64,000 nt of DNA from Levilinea sp. (GTDB lineage Bacteria > Chloroflexota > Anaerolineae > Anaerolineales > Anaerolineaceae). Position numbers and translations under genes: made by a program. The DNA is taken from the NCBI GenBank assembly GCA_029975215.1, contig JARKPO010000005.1:356021-420020 (forward strand), read 5' to 3'. The notes beneath the pieces are model-generated. The model ran no database searches. It was not told the DNA's origin and worked only from the letters and a program-made list of their open reading frames with translations. This document shows, one piece after another, positions 7,654-16,136 of the stretch; the stretch's first letter is position 1, and each line of letters starts with the position of its first letter.

Positions 7654-8510
7654 AACGGAATCGCAAAACGCTGCAAACCGCGAGCAAGCTGTTCCTGATG
7701 CTCCTGATCTTGCTGTTCATCTACGCGCCCCTGGCCTGGCTGCTGCTGTCTTCGGTTTCCACCCGCGCCGACCTGCTGGCCACGCCCCCGCGCTGGATCC
7801 CCGAGCATCCCACGTTGCAGAACTACCGTAACATCCTCATCCCCGGCACGGCTGTGTCGGAGGTGGCACGCACCTTCAAATTCACCCTGGTTAACTCCTT
7901 CCTGGTGGCCACCGCCACCACGGTGATCTGCCTGTTTGTGGGCTCGCTGGCGGCCTATGCCCTGGCGCGCCTGCGGATTAAGTACCGCAACACCATCTTC
8001 ATGGGTATCCTCAGCGTGCGCATGATCCCTGAGATTTCGCTGGTGATCCCGCTGTACGTGGCGGCGGCCTTTTTGGGCTGGCGCGATAAGCCCATCATCC
8101 TGATTGTGACTTATTTAAGCTTTGCCCTGCCCTTTGCCATCTGGATGCTGACCACCTTCTTCGAGACGGTTCCAATCGAATTGGAAGACGCCGCCCTGAT
8201 TGACGGCAGTTCGCGCCTGGGAACCCTCTTCCAGGTGGTGCTGCCGGTGGCGGCCCCGGGGATTGTCTCTACGGCGCTGTTCACCTTCCTGTTGGCGTGG
8301 GATGAGTTCTTCTTTGCGCTGCTGTTCACCAGCACCATCCAGGCCAAAACCGTGCCGGTGGCGATTGCGGAATTTACCGGCCGCTATGCGGTGGACATCA
8401 CTGCCATGATGACCGGCGGCGTGCTGGCGGCCTTGCCCCCTGTGATCCTGGCCCTCATCTTCCAGCGCTATATCGTCAGCGGCCTGTCAGCGGGGGCGGT
8501 GAAGGGATGA
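7650..8510 (+). CDS. ABC sugar transporter permease, MalG/UgpE type
   Basis: 286 aa, six predicted membrane helices beginning LFLMLLILLFIYAPLAWLLL. It carries the second EAA loop (ELEDAALIDGSSRLGTLFQV), followed by LPVAAPGIVSTALFTFLLAWDEF, a hallmark of MalG-type CUT1 permeases. Start and stop overlap both neighbours by ATGA, so it is part of a tightly coupled operon. It heterodimerises with the preceding permease. The cognate ATPase is not encoded in the module. Confidence 0.92.
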   Translation: MKRNRKTLQTASKLFLMLLILLFIYAPLAWLLLSSVSTRADLLATPPRWIPEHPTLQNYRNILIPGTAVSEVARTFKFTLVNSFLVATATTVICLFVGSLAAYALARLRIKYRNTIFMGILSVRMIPEISLVIPLYVAAAFLGWRDKPIILIVTYLSFALPFAIWMLTTFFETVPIELEDAALIDGSSRLGTLFQVVLPVAAPGIVSTALFTFLLAWDEFFFALLFTSTIQAKTVPVAIAEFTGRYAVDITAMMTGGVLAALPPVILALIFQRYIVSGLSAGAVKG

Positions 8511-9475
8511 GCGCGGGGCCTGAAATCACGGTAGGTGTCGACCTGGGCGGCACCAACGTCCGCGCAGGGGCGGTCACTGCGGAGGGGCAGCTTTTAGAAT
8601 GGGCCGAAACCCTCATCGAGGCGCGCCGCGGGCCGCAGGCCGGGGTGGAGCGCATCGCTTCTCTGGTTGAAAAAGTGTCCGCTGGCCGCAGACTGCTGGC
8701 TGTGGGCATTGGCGCCACCGGCCCCATTGACCGGCAGCGCGGGGCCATTCAGAACCCTTACACCCTGCCCACCTGGGAGGATGTGGATATTGTCCAGCCG
8801 CTGCGCCGGACCTTTGGCGTGCCGGTGGCCTTAGAAAATGATGCTGATGCCGCTGCGTTGGGCGAGTGGTGGCAGGGGGCGGGACGCGGTGTGCAGCGCC
8901 TGCTGGCAGTGACGGTGGGCACGGGCATTGGCACGGCCTTCATCTACCGCGGTCACATATACCGCGGGGTGGACGGCTGGCACGGAGAGGGCGGGCATAT
9001 CCGCCTGGACCCCAACGGCCCTCCCTGTTATTGCGGTGGACGCGGCTGCTGGGAAAGCCTGGCGGCTGGTCCGGCCATCGCCCGCGATTTGCAGGCGGCC
9101 GTGCGCCAAAAGCCCTCCTCGCAGATGCTGGCGTTGGCGGGCGGCGAGATCGCCCGCGTGGACGCGGCCGTGATGGCTCAGGCGGCCCGTCAGGGCGACC
9201 CGCTGGCTCTGGAGTGGACGGCGCGGTTCGGGGGCATTTATGGGACGGGGCTGGCCAATTTGATTCTGCTGCTCCTGCCGGATGCCATTGTGCTGGGCGG
9301 CGGGGTAATGCGCTCGTTTGATCTTTTTGAGGAACCGATTCGCGCGGCGGCCGCCAGTGTGCAGCCGGTGGTGCCGGCTGCGCGGGTAATCATTCAACCG
9401 GCCCAATTGGGCCAGCAAGCCGGGGTATTAGGCGCAGCCCGCGCGGCCCTCGACCTGCTTCAGGAGACGGCATGA
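8507..9475 (+). CDS. ROK-family sugar kinase
   Basis: 322 aa, cytoplasmic. It phosphorylates the imported sugar with ATP. The N-terminus VGVDLGGTNVRAG is the ASKHA phosphate-1 loop. GTGIGTAFIY is the phosphate-2 region. The ROK signature GEGGHIRLDPNGPPCYCGG followed by RGCWE supplies the zinc-binding His and three Cys. There is no N-terminal helix-turn-helix, so it is an enzyme and not a ROK repressor. Start overlaps the permease stop and its stop overlaps the next gene (both ATGA). Glucose, GlcNAc, ManNAc or a related sugar are possible substrates; the SIS neighbour makes an amino sugar plausible. Confidence 0.9.
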   Translation: MSAGPEITVGVDLGGTNVRAGAVTAEGQLLEWAETLIEARRGPQAGVERIASLVEKVSAGRRLLAVGIGATGPIDRQRGAIQNPYTLPTWEDVDIVQPLRRTFGVPVALENDADAAALGEWWQGAGRGVQRLLAVTVGTGIGTAFIYRGHIYRGVDGWHGEGGHIRLDPNGPPCYCGGRGCWESLAAGPAIARDLQAAVRQKPSSQMLALAGGEIARVDAAVMAQAARQGDPLALEWTARFGGIYGTGLANLILLLLPDAIVLGGGVMRSFDLFEEPIRAAAASVQPVVPAARVIIQPAQLGQQAGVLGAARAALDLLQETA

Positions 9476-10518
9476 CTCTTCATCAAAACCTCTATTTGCA
9501 GGACATCTTAAGCGAACCGGAAAGCCTGCGCACCGCTTTGGACCGGTACACAGCGCAGACGATGGCGGATACGGCGGCGCGTCTGAAGCGCGGCGAATTT
9601 TCCAACGTGGTACTCACCGGTATGGGCGCATCTTACTGCGCGGCCTACCCCACCTGGCTGCAGTTGACGGCGCTGCCCATCCCCGTGTCGTGGGTGGAGA
9701 CTTCGGAACTGCTGCATTACGCCCCTGGCCTGGTCAATGCCCGCACCCTGCTGGTGGTGATTTCGCAGTCCGGACGCAGCGCCGAGATCCTCAGCCTGAT
9801 CTCCGGCGTGGAGGTGGCGCGCCCAGCCTTGCTGGTGGGTGTGACCAACGATCTGGAAAGCCCCCTGGCCCAGCAGGCCCAGGTGGTGCTGCCGATTTAT
9901 GCCGGGCCGGAGCGCACGGTGAGCACGCGCACCTACCTGAACAGCCTGGCCACCCTGCTGCTGGCCGCCTGCCAGCTGCTGGAAAGCCCGCTGGAGCCGG
10001 CACGGACGGCTTTGCGCGCGGCAGCAGACAGCGCTGAGGCTTTTTTGGCGCATTGGGAAGAGCAGGTGTCTGTGCTCCGCCACGGTTTGGGGCTGCCGCA
10101 GCGCATGATCATCGCCGGGCGCGGGTCTTCTTTGGCGGCGGTAATGAACGGCTCGCTGATTCTTAAGGAGGCGGCCAAGGTGACGTACGAGGGCATGAGC
10201 GCGCCCTATTTCCGTCACGGCCCCCTGGAATTGGCGGATGAGCATTTGACTTTGTGGATGTTTGCCGGGGCTGCCAAAACTCGCGATCTGAACCGCGATC
10301 TGGCGGTGGAGACGCAAGGCTGGGGGGCGCGGGCGCTGTGGGTGGACAGTCAGCCCGACCTGGAGCTGCAAACCCTGCTGATCCCTGCGGTGGATGATTT
10401 GGCCCGGCCGCTGGTGGAGATTTTGCCCCTGCAGTTATATTCTCTGGCGGCGGCGGAACTGAACGGCATGGAGGCCGGCAGCTTCCGCCGGATTGGCAAA
10501 GTGACCGACCGGCAGTAG
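9472..10518 (+). CDS. Double SIS-domain sugar isomerase/amino-sugar-6-phosphate deaminase (AgaS/NagB-II/GlmS-like)
   Basis: 348 aa, two SIS domains. The first has LTGMGASYCAAYP and the phosphosugar loop VISQSGRSAEI (near residues 98-108). The second has IAGRGSSLAAVMNGSLILKEA and EGMSAPYFRHGPLEL. This is the isomerase half of GlmS without the glutaminase domain. In sugar operons such proteins deaminate or isomerise amino-sugar phosphates to a fructose-6-phosphate-type product. It is the last gene of the module and overlaps the kinase by 4 bases. Kinase plus SIS protein suggests an amino sugar entering glycolysis; substrate identity is an inference. Confidence 0.85.
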   Translation: MTLHQNLYLQDILSEPESLRTALDRYTAQTMADTAARLKRGEFSNVVLTGMGASYCAAYPTWLQLTALPIPVSWVETSELLHYAPGLVNARTLLVVISQSGRSAEILSLISGVEVARPALLVGVTNDLESPLAQQAQVVLPIYAGPERTVSTRTYLNSLATLLLAACQLLESPLEPARTALRAAADSAEAFLAHWEEQVSVLRHGLGLPQRMIIAGRGSSLAAVMNGSLILKEAAKVTYEGMSAPYFRHGPLELADEHLTLWMFAGAAKTRDLNRDLAVETQGWGARALWVDSQPDLELQTLLIPAVDDLARPLVEILPLQLYSLAAAELNGMEAGSFRRIGKVTDRQ

Positions 10519-10548
10519 CTTTTCTTACCCTGAAGCGGCTTTTGAATG

Positions 10549-10580
10549 CCGGGGGTTGGCCTTCATAGGTCAATCCCCGG
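10549..10580. terminator. Weak bidirectional hairpin between the sugar module and the MFS gene
   Basis: A 13-bp imperfect stem (CCGGGG at 10549-10554 with CCCCGG at 10575-10580, two G-T pairs inside) lies between two convergent stop codons. The T-tract is poor in both directions, so termination is plausible but not strong. Confidence 0.4.
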
Positions 10581-11760
10581 TTTGCAATTCGGGGCGCAGA
10601 CTGGGGGTTTTAAGATACAGCAGGCTGAGGCCGAAGGTGATCAGCAGAACGATCCCGGCGGTCAGATAGGGCAGACCGATGTTGATATCAAACAAACTGC
10701 CCGCCCATAACGGGCCGACGATGCGCCCCAGGCTCATGAAGGCGTTGTTTAACCCCATCGCCATGCCCTGACCCATATCCGTGCTTTTCGAAACGTCTGA
10801 GGAGATGGTGGGGCGCAGCATGGCGTTGCTGAAGACGAAAAAGCCCACCGTCAGCAGCACGCTGGTGTAGCTTTTGGCCTGCAGCATGAGGATAAAGCCG
10901 ACGGCCGAGGCCAGCAGCGAGGCTTTGATGATCCAGTTCTCGCCCAGGCGGCGTGTGGCGGGGCCGGTGAGCGCGCCCTGGATGACGGCGGAGACGATGC
11001 CGATGACCATCATGATGGTTCCCACCTGAGCCGGGCCGTAATCAAAGCGGTGCTTGGCAAACAGGCTGAAAATGCCCTCAAAGTTGGCCAGAGCGAAATT
11101 GACCAGGAAAGACAGGAAGAATAAAAAGCCCATCGGCCCCCACAGCGATTTCCACATCAGGCCCAACTGCGGGCCGGCGTAGGTTGTTTTTGCGCTGCGC
11201 TGTTCGGCGGGCAGCGACTCAGGCAGCACCCACCACACCAGAAGCAGGGCTGCCGTGGAAAGGGCCGCCGCCACGAAAAACGGCATGGAAAGTGAATAAC
11301 TGCCTGCCCAGCCGCCGATGCCGGGGCCTAAGATCATGCCCACGCCCATCGCCGCGCCGATGATGCCCATGCCGCCGCCGCGGTTCTTCTCACTGGTGCT
11401 GTCGCTGATGTAAGCCATGGTGGTGGGCAGGGTGGCGGAGGAAAGGATACCGGAAAGCGCTCGGGCTGCGATGAGCATCCACAGGGAGGTGGATAGGCCA
11501 AAGAGCAACTGAGCCAGGGCGTTGCCCAGCACGCCGATGAGAATGACCGGTTTGCGGCCAATGCGGTCGGATAAACTGCCCCAGATGGGGGAGAAGATGA
11601 ACTGCATCACGCTGAAAATCGCCATCAGCACGCCCAGGGCGGTGCCGTTAGCTCCTAAGTTCTCTGCGTAAAAAGGCAGGATGGGGATGATAATCCCAAA
11701 ACCCAACATGACGACAGCCATGGTGAAAAACAAAATGGCCAGATTGCGATTGATCTTCAT
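10570..11760 (-). CDS. MFS multidrug efflux transporter (TetA/DHA1-like)
   Basis: 396 aa, twelve predicted membrane helices. Motif A between helices 2 and 3 is clear: GSLSDRIGRKPVILIG. Motif C-like glycine-rich helix 5 reads GAAMGVGMILGPGIGGW, characteristic of drug/H+ antiporters. The ATG at 11758-11760 follows AGGTG and begins MKINRNLAILFFTMAV; the in-frame ATG 21 bases upstream is less likely. It is transcribed alone from its own promoter, convergent with the sugar module. Export of a drug or metabolite by proton antiport is the family role; the substrate is unknown. Confidence 0.85.
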   Translation of the reverse strand: MKINRNLAILFFTMAVVMLGFGIIIPILPFYAENLGANGTALGVLMAIFSVMQFIFSPIWGSLSDRIGRKPVILIGVLGNALAQLLFGLSTSLWMLIAARALSGILSSATLPTTMAYISDSTSEKNRGGGMGIIGAAMGVGMILGPGIGGWAGSYSLSMPFFVAAALSTAALLLVWWVLPESLPAEQRSAKTTYAGPQLGLMWKSLWGPMGFLFFLSFLVNFALANFEGIFSLFAKHRFDYGPAQVGTIMMVIGIVSAVIQGALTGPATRRLGENWIIKASLLASAVGFILMLQAKSYTSVLLTVGFFVFSNAMLRPTISSDVSKSTDMGQGMAMGLNNAFMSLGRIVGPLWAGSLFDINIGLPYLTAGIVLLITFGLSLLYLKTPSLRPELQTGD

Positions 11761-11784
11761 AACCAACACCTGTATGTGCACAAG

Positions 11785-11813
11785 ATTTTATAATTACTTC
11801 GTACAGCTAACAA
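11785..11813 (-). promoter_or_regulatory. Promoter of the MFS efflux gene
   Basis: On the minus strand TTGTTA (11808-11813), a 17-base spacer and TAAAAT (11785-11790) lie about 25 bases before the ATG. Confidence 0.55.
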
Positions 11814-11870
11814 ATTCGTCCGGAATTGTATGCCAATCCTCTTCTGGCGTCAAGGAGAGCGTGCGTATAT

Positions 11871-11908
11871 AAAAACGCACCCCAGCCTTCGGGCTGGGGT
11901 GCGTTTTT
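11871..11908 (-). terminator. Strong rho-independent terminator of the fasciclin gene (works in both directions)
   Basis: A 17-bp perfect stem (11871-11887 with 11892-11908) closes on a TTCG tetraloop and carries A and T runs at its ends. It lies 20 bases beyond the fasciclin stop codon and separates that gene from the MFS promoter. Confidence 0.9.
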
Positions 11909-11927
11909 GATATTTCGGAGCTGCTGC

Positions 11928-12494
11928 TTACTGGGGCGGCAGGATGACCGTGTCAATCACGTGGATCACGCCGTTGGAGGCTTCGATGTCGGTGAGGATC
12001 ACCTGCGCGTCGTTGATGTAGACCTTGCCGTCTGCAACCTTGACGGCCACTTTCTTGCCCAGGACGGTGTCAGCTTCGCTCAGTTTGACCACATCGGCGG
12101 CCATGACCTTACCGGCGACCACATGGTAGGTGAGGATGTCCACCAGTTTCTGCTTGTTCTCCGGCTTGAGTAGATCTTCAATCGTGCCGGCGGGCAGCTT
12201 GGCGAAGGCTTCATCGGTGGGTGCAAAGACGGTGAAGGGGCCTTCGCCTTGCAGGGTTTCTACCAAACCGGCGGCGGTGGCAGCGGCCACCAGGGTCTTG
12301 AAGCGTTCATCACCAGCGGCAATATCCACGATGGTCTTAGGCGGTTCCGGAGTGGGTTCCGGCATGGGCGCCTCGGTGGGCTGCAACGGGGGCGGTGGGG
12401 CGGTGGGGGCAGGGGTGGCCGCCGGAGCGCAGGCTGCCAATACCAGGCTCAGGACAATCAACGTTCCGATCAGGGTCTTGCGGGTGCCTTTCAT
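11928..12494 (-). CDS. Fasciclin (FAS1)-domain lipoprotein
   Basis: 188 aa, exported. A Lys/Arg-rich start and hydrophobic stretch end in the lipobox LAAC (Cys near residue 22). A Pro/Thr/Glu-rich spacer of about 30 residues follows. The FAS1 fold spans about residues 53-188, with the H1 box [13 protein letters not shown], the central YHVV and the C-terminal H2-like [17 protein letters not shown]1 domains mediate adhesion or matrix contacts at the cell surface. It is a single-gene unit with a near-consensus promoter and a strong terminator, so it is probably well expressed. The partner is unknown. Confidence 0.93.
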   Translation of the reverse strand: MKGTRKTLIGTLIVLSLVLAACAPAATPAPTAPPPPLQPTEAPMPEPTPEPPKTIVDIAAGDERFKTLVAAATAAGLVETLQGEGPFTVFAPTDEAFAKLPAGTIEDLLKPENKQKLVDILTYHVVAGKVMAADVVKLSEADTVLGKKVAVKVADGKVYINDAQVILTDIEASNGVIHVIDTVILPPQ

Positions 12495-12568
12495 GATTTT
12501 GTTTCTCCTCTTTGTTCCTCTAATAGTGATTGGATGCGTCTACCTGTAAAATGTTCATGTATAGGCTT

Positions 12569-12597
12569 ATTATGCGTGACGAGGGGGACGAAGTCAA
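12569..12597 (-). promoter_or_regulatory. Promoter of the fasciclin lipoprotein gene
   Basis: On the minus strand TTGACT (12592-12597), a 17-base spacer and CATAAT (12569-12574) make a good sigma-70-type promoter. The leader is about 70 bases. Confidence 0.65.
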
Positions 12598-12611
12598 ACC
12601 TGCATACCGTT

Positions 12612-12652
12612 TTGTATAATGTTTTTGTATAATATTTGTACGCCGCCTTGTA
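12612..12652. repeat. Four phased TTGTA repeats between the divergent fasciclin and Lrp genes
   Basis: TTGTA occurs at 12612, 12625, 12636 and 12648, spaced 13, 11 and 12 bases, i.e. roughly one helical turn apart. The first two copies are both TTGTATAAT. The array sits directly upstream of the fasciclin -35 box and about 90 bases upstream of the Lrp promoter. Phasing on one face of the helix suggests a multimeric regulator such as Lrp/AsnC; binding is not shown. Confidence 0.4.
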
Positions 12653-12736
12653 CACCCTTGCCCCCGATTGGGCCGCAAAAAAAGCGCGCGTATTTAAAAA
12701 TCCCTCATTTCTGGCATATACGCGTCAGGCTCATCG

Positions 12737-12745
12737 TGCTATACT
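12737..12745 (+). promoter_or_regulatory. Extended -10 promoter of the Lrp/AsnC gene
   Basis: TGCTATACT is an extended -10 element. No clear -35 is present at normal spacing, which is usual for extended -10 promoters. It lies about 35 bases before the chosen ATG. Confidence 0.5.
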
Positions 12746-12781
12746 GGTATCAACATGGAAATTCGGAAAGGAAACGAGAAC

Positions 12782-13276
12782 ATGCAGCGCCCACCGCAAA
12801 TTGATGAGATTGATAAGCGAATTGCTGATTTGCTGGTCGAAAATGGCGAACTGTCCTGCGCTGAGATTGCCGCGCGCCTGGGTACGCTGACCGAACGCGC
12901 CGTGCGCTACCGCAAGGAACGCCTGGTGCGCCAGGGTTTCATCCGTATTTCGGCCATTTCCAACCCGCGCGCCCTGGGGTACACGGTGACAGCGGATGTG
13001 TTCATTGTGGTCGAGCCGGGGCAGGTATTGGCCGTGGCGCGCCACCTGAGTACCTATGAGCAGGTTACCTATGTGGCCTGTTCGATGGGCGAAACCGACG
13101 TGTCCATTCAGGTGGTGGCGCGTTCCAACGAAGAGCTGCATTATTTCGTGACCGAAACCATCGGCAAAGTAGCCGGGGTGCTGCGCACCACCACGATGAT
13201 CGTGCCGCTGGTGATTAAGAATGTGTATGACTGGCAGATCCCTCCATCCAACTGCCGTTCAGAGCCGATTTCCTAA
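12782..13276 (+). CDS. Lrp/AsnC-family transcriptional regulator
   Basis: 164 aa. Residues 5-60 form the AsnC-type helix-turn-helix (IDEIDKRIADLLVENGELS, then AEIAARLG, then RKERLVRQGFIRI). Residues 70-150 fit the RAM effector/oligomerisation domain, with the strand-helix order FIVVEPGQVLAVARHL, VTYVACSMGETDVSIQVVA. The ATG at 12782 is chosen because AAAGGAAAC lies upstream; an in-frame ATG at 12755 would add nine residues with no ribosome site. It is divergent from the fasciclin gene and upstream of a P-type ATPase gene. Amino-acid responsive control is the family norm; target genes are not evident beyond the phased repeats nearby. Confidence 0.9.
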   Translation: MQRPPQIDEIDKRIADLLVENGELSCAEIAARLGTLTERAVRYRKERLVRQGFIRISAISNPRALGYTVTADVFIVVEPGQVLAVARHLSTYEQVTYVACSMGETDVSIQVVARSNEELHYFVTETIGKVAGVLRTTTMIVPLVIKNVYDWQIPPSNCRSEPIS

Positions 13277-13305
13277 GCAGCCTTCCCTTTTTCATTAAAC
13301 CCGCG

Positions 13306-13346
13306 AACCGGCCGAACCTGTATAACCCCATGGCCGGTTTTTATTT
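13306..13346 (+). terminator. Terminator of the Lrp/AsnC gene
   Basis: AACCGGCC (13306-13313) pairs with GGCCGGTT (13332-13339), followed by a T-rich tail. The loop is 18 bases, larger than usual, so efficiency may be moderate. Confidence 0.55.
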
Positions 13347-13373
13347 GTAAGCTGTGTGAAGGGTTTGTATACT
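13345..13373 (+). promoter_or_regulatory. Promoter of the P-type ATPase gene
   Basis: TTGTAA (13345-13350), a 17-base spacer and TATACT (13368-13373) lie 33 bases before the ATG. The -35 overlaps the tail of the preceding terminator. Confidence 0.6.
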
Positions 13374-13406
13374 TCAAAAGGGGAATGTTCCCAACGGGAG
13401 GCTGGT

Positions 13407-16121
13407 ATGCAAACTTTGCTGGGAAAACATTGGCACCATCTTCCGGCGGCGGAAGTGGTACGGCTCTTGGACAGCAACGCGGAGCGCGGGTTGGACCGCT
13501 TTGAGGCGGAACGGCGCATTAAGCACTTTGGCCCCAACCGCCTGACCCCGAGCCAGCGTAAAAGTGCGCTGATGCGCTTTTTGGCGCAGTTTAACAACCC
13601 GCTGCTGTACATCCTCATTGCCGCGGCGCTGGTGACGGCCGTTCTCAAAAGCGCGGTGGATGGGGCGGTCATTTTTGGGGTGGTGCTGATCAATGCCCTG
13701 ATCGGCTACTTGCAGGAGGCCCGCGCGGAACGGGCGATTGAAGCTTTGACGCAGGCCATGTCCACTGAGGCCGTCGTGCTGCGTGCGGGGGAACAGCGCC
13801 GCATCCCCGCTGAGGAACTGGTGCCGGGGGATCTGGTGCTGCTGGCGGCGGGCGACAAAATTCCTGCAGATCTGCGCCTGCTGCGCGTGCGCGATTTGCA
13901 GCTGGCCGAAGCTGCGCTGACGGGCGAGTCGGTTCCGGTACTGAAACACAATGAGGATAATTTACCCGAGGAGCTGATGTTGGCGGAGCGGCGCAACATG
14001 GCTTACGCGGCCACCTTCGTCACCGCCGGGCAAGGCCTGGGCGTGGTGGTGGCCACTGGCGATAATACCGAAATCGGCCGGATCTCCCGCCTGATCGCCG
14101 AGGCATCCAATCTGGAAACCCCGCTCACCCGCAACATCGCTGCCTTCAGCAAGCTGCTGCTGTACGCCATCCTGGCCCTGGCGGCGCTGACCTTCTTGAT
14201 CGGCGTGGGACTGTACCGCCAGCCGCCGGTGGAGGCCATGCTGGCGGCCATTACCCTGGCGGTGGGGGCCATTCCCGAAGGGCTGCCCGCGGCGCTGACC
14301 ATCACCCTGGCGATTGGGGTGGCGCGCATGGCGCGGCGGCAGGCCATCATCCGCAAGCTGCCCGCGGTGGAAGCGCTGGGGAGCGTCACCGTGATCTGTT
14401 CCGACAAAACCGGAACGCTGACCCAAAACCAGATGACGGTGCAGCAGGCCTTGGGCGCGCTGGACCGCTGCGGCGGCGGGCGGGCCTGTTACACCTTCAG
14501 CGGATTGGGCTACAATCCTCAGGGGAAAGTTCAGGTTCAGGATCAGCCCGTATCCTTATCAGATGATGCCGCCCTGCGCGAGGTGTTGACGGCGGGGGCT
14601 TTGTGTAACGACGCAGGGCTGGTGCTGGAGGACGGCCGCTGGAACGCCAGCGGTGACCCCACCGAGGCGGCCTTGCTGGTTTCAGCCCGCAAGGCTGGGC
14701 TGGATCTGGCGGCTTTGGCGGCGGCCCACCCGCGCGTGGATGTGATTCCCTTTGATTCGCAAAATCAATACATGGGCACGCTGCATGCCTTCCCAGAGGG
14801 GCAGCGGCTGTATGTGAAAGGCGGGGTGGAGGCTGTTTTACTGCGCTGCGTGCGGGCTTTGGATGCGGCAGGCCAACCCGTGCCCCTGGATGTGGGCGCC
14901 ATTCACACCGCGGTGGATGAAATGGCTGCCCGCGGGCTGCGCGTATTGGCCTTTGCCCGCCGCGATTTGCCCGCTGCGCAGACCCAAGTGCGCGAAGACG
15001 ACGTTGAGCGGCTGACCTTTTTAGGTTTGCAGGGCATGATGGATCCGCCGCGCCTGGAGACGGCCGAGGCGGTGCGCAAATGCCAGCAGGCCGGTATCCG
15101 CGTGAAGATGATCACCGGCGACCATGCCCTGACCGCCCGCGCCATCGCCCACCAGATTAGCCTGGTCTCTGACCCGCAGGCCGAAGTGCTGACCGGGGAA
15201 CAGCTGGCGCGGCTGAGCGACGACGAATTGATTGAGGCAGCGGTGCACACGGATGTGTTTGCGCGCGTTTCACCGGAACAGAAGCTGCGTCTGGTGGAGG
15301 CTTTGCAGGCGCGCGGCAACGTGGTGGCCATGACTGGTGACGGGGTGAACGATGCCCCAGCCCTCAGGCAGGCCGATATCGGCGTGGCCATGGGCATCAC
15401 CGGCACCGAGGTGGCCAAAGAGGCGGCCGAAATGGTGCTGACCGACGACAATTTCGCCACCATTCAGGCCGCGGTGGAAGAAGGGCGTGGGATTTTTGAC
15501 AATTTGACCAAGATCATCGCCTGGGTACTGCCCACCAACCTGGGCCTGGGGCTGATCATCCTGCTGGCGACCTTCCTCAATGTGCCGCTGCCGGTGCTGC
15601 CCATTCAGGTGCTGTGGATCAACATGACCATCGGGGGGGTCCTGGGGCTGGTGTTGGCCCTGGAGCCCAAAGAACCGGATATCCTGCTGCGTAAACCGCG
15701 CGACCCGCGCGCTTCCATCCTTAACCCGGTGCTTTTAGGGCGGGTGGTCATTGTGGGGCTGCTGGTGATGGCGGGTGCCTTTGGGCTGTATGAATGGCAG
15801 ATGCTGCGCGGGGTTCCGTTAACCGAGGCGCGCACGGTGGCCATCAATGCCGTGGCCTGGATCATGATTTTCTATTTGTTCAACTGCCGCTCACTGACCC
15901 AATCCATGTTCGCCATCGGCGTGTTCAGCAACCGCTGGGTATGGATCGGTGTAGGGGTGATGGTGGTTCTACAGGCGGCTTTCACCTACCTGCCGGTGAT
16001 GAACCACCTGTTTGATACCGTCCCCATCTCGGTTTTGGCCTGGGCGGAAATTTTGGCCGTCAGCCTGCTGGCCTACGGCGGGGTGGAGCTGGAGAAATCC
16101 CTGCGGCGGCGCGGGCAGTGA
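13407..16121 (+). CDS. P-type (type II) cation-transporting ATPase, CtpF-like
   Basis: 904 aa integral membrane pump. The order is an N-terminal cation-ATPase domain, the actuator with LTGESVPV, helix 4 with AIPEGLPAAL, the phosphorylation motif CSDKTGTLTQNQ, KGGVEAVL in the nucleotide domain, MITGDHALTARAIA and GDGVNDAPALRQADIGVAMG. The start at 13407 has GGGAGG upstream; the longer frame has no ribosome site. Helix 4 keeps the PEGLP of calcium pumps. Helix 6 reads WINMTIGG where SERCA has NLVTDG, and helix 5 reads PTNLGLG where SERCA has SNVGEV, so two calcium ligands are missing. Ca2+ is therefore doubtful and another cation is likely. It precedes a flavocytochrome gene by 15 bases. Confidence 0.9.
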   Translation: MQTLLGKHWHHLPAAEVVRLLDSNAERGLDRFEAERRIKHFGPNRLTPSQRKSALMRFLAQFNNPLLYILIAAALVTAVLKSAVDGAVIFGVVLINALIGYLQEARAERAIEALTQAMSTEAVVLRAGEQRRIPAEELVPGDLVLLAAGDKIPADLRLLRVRDLQLAEAALTGESVPVLKHNEDNLPEELMLAERRNMAYAATFVTAGQGLGVVVATGDNTEIGRISRLIAEASNLETPLTRNIAAFSKLLLYAILALAALTFLIGVGLYRQPPVEAMLAAITLAVGAIPEGLPAALTITLAIGVARMARRQAIIRKLPAVEALGSVTVICSDKTGTLTQNQMTVQQALGALDRCGGGRACYTFSGLGYNPQGKVQVQDQPVSLSDDAALREVLTAGALCNDAGLVLEDGRWNASGDPTEAALLVSARKAGLDLAALAAAHPRVDVIPFDSQNQYMGTLHAFPEGQRLYVKGGVEAVLLRCVRALDAAGQPVPLDVGAIHTAVDEMAARGLRVLAFARRDLPAAQTQVREDDVERLTFLGLQGMMDPPRLETAEAVRKCQQAGIRVKMITGDHALTARAIAHQISLVSDPQAEVLTGEQLARLSDDELIEAAVHTDVFARVSPEQKLRLVEALQARGNVVAMTGDGVNDAPALRQADIGVAMGITGTEVAKEAAEMVLTDDNFATIQAAVEEGRGIFDNLTKIIAWVLPTNLGLGLIILLATFLNVPLPVLPIQVLWINMTIGGVLGLVLALEPKEPDILLRKPRDPRASILNPVLLGRVVIVGLLVMAGAFGLYEWQMLRGVPLTEARTVAINAVAWIMIFYLFNCRSLTQSMFAIGVFSNRWVWIGVGVMVVLQAAFTYLPVMNHLFDTVPISVLAWAEILAVSLLAYGGVELEKSLRRRGQ

Positions 16122-16136
16122 GATTTGGGGAGGAGT

